NCBI GenBank assembly: GCA_964398885.1
Contig: CAYNOU010000032.1
Location: forward strand, 1 to 27,414
Length of the DNA: 27,414 nt
Direction of reading: 5' to 3'
Source of the DNA: JAGMCF01 sp964398885
GTDB lineage: Bacteria > Cloacimonadota > Cloacimonadia > JGIOTU-2
The first letter of the stretch is position 1. Each line of letters starts with the position of its first letter. The notes under the pieces were generated by a model that saw nothing but the letters and a program-made list of their open reading frames with translations, had not been told where the DNA came from and searched no databases. Of the stretch, positions 24,323-27,414 are shown piece after piece. Position numbers and translations under genes: made by a program.

Positions 24323-25075
24323 TTACTTCCAATATTTTAATTCTACATTTTGGTCTTCTATTTCCAAATATGAGTAATGACATATCCAATCGCCTAAATT
24401 TATATATATGCCATTCTCAAAAGTCAAAATTCTAGGCTGATGGATATGTCCCATAATTACATATTCAAAACCTTGCGAGAATTTTATTTTAGAAAAATTT
24501 ATTAAACCTTTCTCAAGTTTTGTTTTTTTCTTTTGGAGTAGCTCCTTTTTTCTACTTGAACGGGACATCCATTTGCCGAATTTTAAACCCACATCTGGAT
24601 GAATTATTCCGAAGAGGTGATTTATAAAATTATTTCGTAAAATTGTTTTTAAAAGATGATATCGTGTATCATTAGAAGTATATTCATCTCCATGTGATAT
24701 AAAAAATTTTTTCTTCCCAACTGTAAATTCATAATCATTAAGATATACTTCTGCGTGAATTTCATTTTGGAAAAAATCTCTGAATTTGAAATCGTGATTG
24801 CCTGCTAAATAGATGATTTTTGTGCCTTTTTCAGAGATGGATTTTAATTTTGTCAGAGTAGCAAAATATGGCTTTGGAATTACCATTTTATATTCATACC
24901 AGACATCAAATAAGTCGCCAGCAATAATAAGTTTATCAAGATTCCAGGACTTGATTTCATCAAGAAATGAATACAGTCTTTTTAATTTTTCCCTTTCTTC
25001 GTCATCAACCTGTAATTTTTGATGAATATCGGAAATACAGATTATTTTCCCTTGAAAATCTCTTTTTTTGTTCAT
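24323..25075 (-). CDS. lpxH: LpxH-type UDP-2,3-diacylglucosamine diphosphatase
   Basis: A calcineurin-like metallophosphoesterase of the LpxH kind, which hydrolyses UDP-2,3-diacylglucosamine to lipid X in lipid A synthesis at the inner membrane. All metal motifs are present: SDIH, AGDLFDVW, AGNHD, ISHGDEY and MGHIHQP. The middle segment NNFINHLFGIIHPDVGLKFGKWMSRSS matches LpxH proteins of the Bacteroidetes type, so I prefer LpxH over a general phosphoesterase. The ATG at 25075 (start MNKKRDFQGK, 250 residues) has no clear ribosome site; the next ATG, at 25105, lies in an inserted palindromic repeat. A second copy of the codons for KIICISDIHQKL lies upstream at 25154-25201 in the same orientation and ends in a stop, so the 5' end was duplicated and the native start may have been lost. 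Expression may be affected. Confidence 0.87.
   Translation of the reverse strand: MNKKRDFQGKIICISDIHQKLQVDDEEREKLKRLYSFLDEIKSWNLDKLIIAGDLFDVWYEYKMVIPKPYFATLTKLKSISEKGTKIIYLAGNHDFKFRDFFQNEIHAEVYLNDYEFTVGKKKFFISHGDEYTSNDTRYHLLKTILRNNFINHLFGIIHPDVGLKFGKWMSRSSRKKELLQKKKTKLEKGLINFSKIKFSQGFEYVIMGHIHQPRILTFENGIYINLGDWICHYSYLEIEDQNVELKYWK
25013..25060. repeat. Direct repeat, gene-internal copy of the lpxH 5' end
   Basis: Matches 25154-25201 at 44 of 48 positions, with the first 33 identical. This copy lies inside the lpxH reading frame and encodes its opening beta strand, KIICISDIH. Confidence 0.85.
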
Positions 25076-25080
25076 TGTCT

Positions 25081-25153
25081 GAGGAGTCGTCATGGACCAC
25101 TCCATAACGAACTTAAATATCTTTAATGTCAGGGAATGGTCCCTGACAACTCA
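25081..25153. repeat. Composite palindromic repeat at the lpxH 5' end
   Basis: Contains TCGTCATGGACCACTCCATA with ACGA (25087-25110), an imperfect palindrome, and GTCAGGGAATGGTCCCTGAC (25128-25147), a perfect-arm palindrome. A second copy lies at 25441-25497, where the second palindrome is shortened. This copy sits between the two direct repeats of the lpxH start. Confidence 0.8.
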
Positions 25154-25201
25154 TAATTTTTGATGAATATCGGAAATACAGATTATCTTCATCTGAAAAT
25201 C
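25154..25201. repeat. Direct repeat, upstream relic copy of the lpxH 5' end
   Basis: On the minus strand it reads DFQMKIICISDIHQKL followed by a stop. The ATG within this copy (MKIICIS) resembles a normal lpxH start better than the current one does. It is a duplicate or the original start, cut off from the rest of the gene by the composite repeat at 25081-25153. Confidence 0.8.
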
Positions 25202-25202
25202 C

Positions 25203-25500
25203 TTTCGCCACAGAGACACAGAGAACACAGAGAAAATCTGATAACTCTGGCTCGAATGCTATTTTCATTCTCCTTTGCCTGCCCCGCCTGCCCTGTGAAA
25301 TCTTTATTTATTTCACTGGGGTTAAATTTCTTTCTATTTAATGGGGTGTCCCGATTTGTTTTCAGGACATAAGTGTTTCATATGTAAATACCTCGCCACA
25401 GAGACACTAATATAACTTTTACTTTCTTTGTCCATTTGTTAGAGGGGTCGTCATGGACCACTCCATGACGAAGTTACAATGGTCACTGACAGATCATAAA
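25203..25500. repeat. Repeat-rich spacer upstream of lpxH
   Basis: No gene is seen. The stretch holds GCCACAGAGACACAGAGAAC with ACAGAG following (25207-25232), a partial second copy at 25393-25406 (GCCACAGAGACACT), a hairpin CCCTGTGAAAT / ATTTCACTGGG (25291-25319), and the second composite palindrome TCGTCATGGACCACTCCATG with ACGA (25448-25471), followed by GGTCACTGAC. Confidence 0.65.
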
Positions 25501-25511
25501 AAAATTATCAT

Positions 25512-25610
25512 GGAGTGCGAAAACGATTCCCGATCCATCGGGGAAAACTTTTCGCATGGGGTAATTACGCTGAAAGTTCTCCGCCAGCTGGCGGATCGTT
25601 TCAGCACTCC
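25512..25610. repeat. Modular palindromic element, full copy
   Basis: A 99-bp relative of the element at 5853-5945, again bounded by GGAGTGC and GCACTCC with the same GCGAAAACGA..AACTTTTCGC and GCTGAAAGTTC..TCGTTTCAGC arms. The tips differ: the left one is TCCCGATCCATCGGGGA, and the right one is TCCGCCAGCTGGCGGA (25580-25595), which in the other copy is on the left. It ends ten bases from the 3' end of the DUF4159 gene. Confidence 0.87.
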
Positions 25611-25620
25611 TGTTAGTTAA

Positions 25621-26319
25621 TCAATGAGTTAATACATAATAAACGATATTAATTCCCATTTTAAAAGCTTTTTCGCGGATTTCAGGTGGGTCTTTATGAA
25701 CCTCCGGAGATGCCCAGCCATCGCTTATATTACTTTCGTAAGTGTATAGCAAAATCATCCTGCCGTAATCATCAAATAGAGCAAATGCTTGAGGGCGTTT
25801 GTTATCATGCTCATGAATTTTAGGCAATCCATTTTCAAAATGATAGAAACAGCTGAATATTGGATGCGAAGATGGGAGTTCTTGTAATGATTTATTCGGA
25901 AATACTCTGGCAATTTCTCTTCTAAAATATTTATCCAATCCATAATCATCATCAACATAAAGAAAACCACCTTTCTTGAGATATTCACGGAGATTTTTAA
26001 TTTCTTCATCAGAGAGCACAATATTTCCGTGTCCTGTAAGATATAAAAATGGATAATCAAAGATTCTATTATCTTTTAGCGAAACTATTACCTGGTCTTT
26101 AGCAGCATTGATATTCGTTCTGTTATTTATTTCTCGTAAAAGGTTTGGAATAACTGATGTATCGTTATACCAATCGCCACCACCATCGTATTGAACTCTG
26201 GCAATAGTGAATTTTATTTCAGCAGATGTATATGATACAAAAAATAGAAAAAGTATTACAAAGCTAGAAATACTTCTCTTTAGAAAGTTTATTCTTGAAT
26301 AAATGAATAATCTTGACAT
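25621..26319 (-). CDS. Exported DUF4159-domain protein
   Basis: A 232-residue protein of the DUF4159 family, whose function is not known; members often occur near MoxR-type AAA and vWA genes, none of which is here. A signal anchor or signal peptide (SFVILFLFFVSYTSA, ~19-33) precedes the domain. Family marks are ARVQYDGGGDWYND, PFLYLTGHGNIVLSDEEI, LREYLKKGGFLYVDDDYGLD and the late GRMILLYTYESNISDGW. The fold resembles a class I glutamine-amidotransferase-like Rossmann domain but shows no catalytic Cys at the usual elbow. The ATG at 26319 follows an in-frame stop, and GGAGG lies twelve bases upstream, a longish spacing. It is a single gene transcribed away from tRNA-Val, with a palindromic element just past its stop. 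Confidence 0.88.
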   Translation of the reverse strand: MSRLFIYSRINFLKRSISSFVILFLFFVSYTSAEIKFTIARVQYDGGGDWYNDTSVIPNLLREINNRTNINAAKDQVIVSLKDNRIFDYPFLYLTGHGNIVLSDEEIKNLREYLKKGGFLYVDDDYGLDKYFRREIARVFPNKSLQELPSSHPIFSCFYHFENGLPKIHEHDNKRPQAFALFDDYGRMILLYTYESNISDGWASPEVHKDPPEIREKAFKMGINIVYYVLTH

Positions 26320-26359
26320 AATTTATTCTTGCCTCCAAAAATATGTTTTTGAATTTTAT

Positions 26360-26435
26360 GGGCGATTAACTCAGTGGCAAGAGTGCTTCCCTTACAAGGA
26401 AGAAGTCATAGGTTCAAGTCCTATATCGCCCACCA
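26360..26435 (+). tRNA. tRNA-Val (anticodon UAC)
   Basis: A full cloverleaf: acceptor GGGCGAT / ATCGCCC, D-arm ACTC-AGTGGCAA-GAGT, anticodon arm CTTCC-CTTACAA-GGAAG with TAC at 34-36, T-arm with GGTTCAAGTCC, and encoded ACCA at the 3' end. It reads GUA and other Val codons. Confidence 0.95.
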
Positions 26436-26455
26436 CCTTTATAAATCCGAAATCC

Positions 26456-26492
26456 GAAACCCTATCCCCGATTTAATCGGGGATAGGGTTTC
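26456..26492. repeat. 37-bp perfect palindrome after tRNA-Val
   Basis: Seventeen-base arms (GAAACCCTATCCCCGAT and its complement) around TTA. The core CCCCGATttaATCGGGG is of the family found elsewhere in the window. It begins 21 bases after the tRNA and could end that transcript, but only a short run of T follows. Confidence 0.85.
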
Positions 26493-26511
26493 TAATTTAA
26501 ATCTGTTTGCC

Positions 26512-26846
26512 TCACTTTTTTACACCACTCAGTTTCATCTTCTATATCTTCCCATTAACTGTCCTTCAGCCAGAATATGCTCTTCTATTGCCTTCATAAC
26601 CTTTTTCGTGGGCAATAGCCTATTTTGCGAGCACTATTAATACCTTATTTGCCAGTGAAATTGAATCCTTCAATATCTTCTACTGATTCTACCGCAGGAA
26701 TATTTTAGGTAAACCCATTGATACTTGTTGTATATCATATATAACCTGATGAACGAATGTTGGGAAAAAGCCATCGGAATCATCACTTATCAATACTAAA
26801 CCCTTTGCATCTTTAGGAATTAGTTTACATTTCAATGATGGCGATA
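26512..26846 (-). pseudogene. Decayed gene with several frameshifts
   Basis: No intact gene occupies this stretch, but the minus strand carries protein-like pieces in changing frames. One open frame (26859-26689, starting inside the next gene's 3' end) includes KCKLIPKDAKGLVLISDDSD and FVHQVIYDIQQVSMGLPKIF. A shift continues as PAVESVEDIEGFNFTGK, followed by KVLIVLAK and AIAHEKGYEGN, KAIEEHILAEGQLM and EDIEDETEWCKKV, each ended by stops. Order and composition suggest one former protein of ~110 residues. I do not recognise the family. Confidence 0.5.
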
Positions 26847-27344
26847 TTATTTTTCCATACTAAAAATTGAACATTCAATATATTGAAAATCCTTGTATAT
26901 TTTTTCATCAGGAAATGACTCTTCAAAAAGCGCAACCCACCTTCCAAAATCACCAATATCTTCTTGATATGTGTTATAAAGGCAATAAAAGGGTATTACA
27001 TATGCATGTTTATAAGAATTGTTTTTATCAAAAAAAGCTATGCCTAATGCAACGGAAGGTTGATTTCCTTTTGTATATTCAATATATTCCTTTTCAATAA
27101 TTTCATTAATAGTTTTAACCGTATCTGAGTGAGGAATTATTATTAATTGATAGTAAATATTTTCATCCTCGTATTTAGTGTTTAATAGAACTCTTATTCC
27201 AGTATCTGATGTGTGATTAATCCATGCTACTGGAACTTCATCATATTCTTTTATGTTATTAGAATCTTCACCAAAACAATAAGTATAAGAAATCAGTACT
27301 GTGAACAAAACTAAAAACACAAATTTGCATAATACTTTTTTCAT
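26847..27344 (-). CDS. Small exported protein of unknown function
   Basis: A 165-residue protein I do not recognise. Residues 1-25 are a signal peptide (FVFLVLFTVLISYTYCFG). The mature part is a mixed alpha/beta domain with YYQLIIIPHSDTVKTINEIIEKEY and YKHAYVIPFYCLYNTY, and the chain ends ECSIFSMEK. GGAGG lies seven bases before the ATG. A frame holding the decayed gene's first piece overlaps its last codons, so the present C-terminus could itself have been made by a frameshift that cut off a longer protein. A dispersed ACCACGAAC repeat lies upstream. Confidence 0.75.
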   Translation of the reverse strand: MKKVLCKFVFLVLFTVLISYTYCFGEDSNNIKEYDEVPVAWINHTSDTGIRVLLNTKYEDENIYYQLIIIPHSDTVKTINEIIEKEYIEYTKGNQPSVALGIAFFDKNNSYKHAYVIPFYCLYNTYQEDIGDFGRWVALFEESFPDEKIYKDFQYIECSIFSMEK

Positions 27345-27366
27345 TTTTGCCTCCTATGAATATTTT

Positions 27367-27385
27367 ACCACGAACAAGCACGAAC
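27367..27385. repeat. Dispersed ACCACGAAC..CACGAAC repeat
   Basis: ACCACGAACAAGCACGAAC, matching the repeat at 12612-12630, again just upstream of a minus-strand gene start. Confidence 0.5.
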
Positions 27386-27414
27386 TAACGCAAACTTTTT
27401 TATCAATATCTAAA

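Noticed and set aside
24318..24325. The 2-base gap between convergent lipoprotein and lpxH genes as a special regulatory overlap
   Set aside because: Tight convergence is common; no shared terminator or other signal supports a special role.
25160..25372. A 70-codon plus-strand open frame upstream of lpxH
   Set aside because: It consists of dispersed repeats (RHREHREN, FACPACPV) with no ribosome site.
5667..25610. A CRISPR array, considered because of the many short palindromes
   Set aside because: There is no regular repeat-spacer spacing, and no cas gene is present.
26374..26640. An 88-codon plus-strand open frame
   Set aside because: It begins inside tRNA-Val and runs through the 37-bp palindrome and the decayed gene.

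Overview
The window is a 27.4 kb AT-rich bacterial chromosomal segment (about one third G+C by eye). It encodes Gram-negative envelope functions: an MCE/Mla-type lipid transport operon with an outer-membrane-barrel candidate and a lipoprotein, an LpxH-type lipid A phosphatase, a SPOR lipoprotein, and a giant secreted protein ending in a type-A T9SS sorting domain (NPNFPNPF...). T9SS domains without other Bacteroidetes hallmarks, together with a TrmB regulator, a DUF4159 protein and many dispersed palindromes, suggest the FCB side of the tree, for example Candidatus Cloacimonadota or a neighbouring uncultivated phylum. This placement is inference; no rRNA or phylogenetic marker is present.

Layout. 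(1) 1-3799, minus strand: a type III restriction-modification operon, mod, mntA, hepT, res. A HEPN/MNT toxin-antitoxin pair sits between the methyltransferase and the restriction helicase with overlapping or nearly touching ends; res runs off the left edge. (2) 3800-4096: a short decayed reading frame. (3) 4097-10310, minus: MCE protein, PqiC-like lipoprotein, beta-barrel candidate, STAS-MlaE permease, MlaF ATPase, then an unrecognised membrane protein. Two palindromic elements lie between mlaE and mlaF. (4) 10409-13491: alanine racemase with an unexplained C-terminal extension of about 285 residues, flanked by nested palindromic elements, then a SPOR lipoprotein. (5) 13492-21951, plus: a TrmB-type regulator with its terminator, a leader with several inverted repeats, and the 2277-residue T9SS-secreted protein with its terminator. 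(6) 21972-24320, plus: a truncated response-regulator receiver, riboflavin synthase, and an Ig-like lipoprotein whose signal peptide is written in a dispersed repeat. (7) 24323-27414: LpxH-type phosphatase with a duplicated 5' end, a repeat-dense spacer, a DUF4159 protein, tRNA-Val(UAC), a decayed gene and a small secreted protein.

Two themes deserve attention. The first is the embedded toxin-antitoxin module in the type III system. The second is a large population of short perfect palindromes (for example CCCGAT..ATCGGG, TCCGCCAGCTGGCGGA, TCCCCAATTtAATTGGGGA). They occur alone, nested as interchangeable tips inside larger inverted-repeat elements of about 93-165 bp, and in frame inside genes (mod three times, alr at least once). 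These elements seem to have split an operon, changed protein sequences, supplied a signal peptide and accompanied duplication of a gene start.
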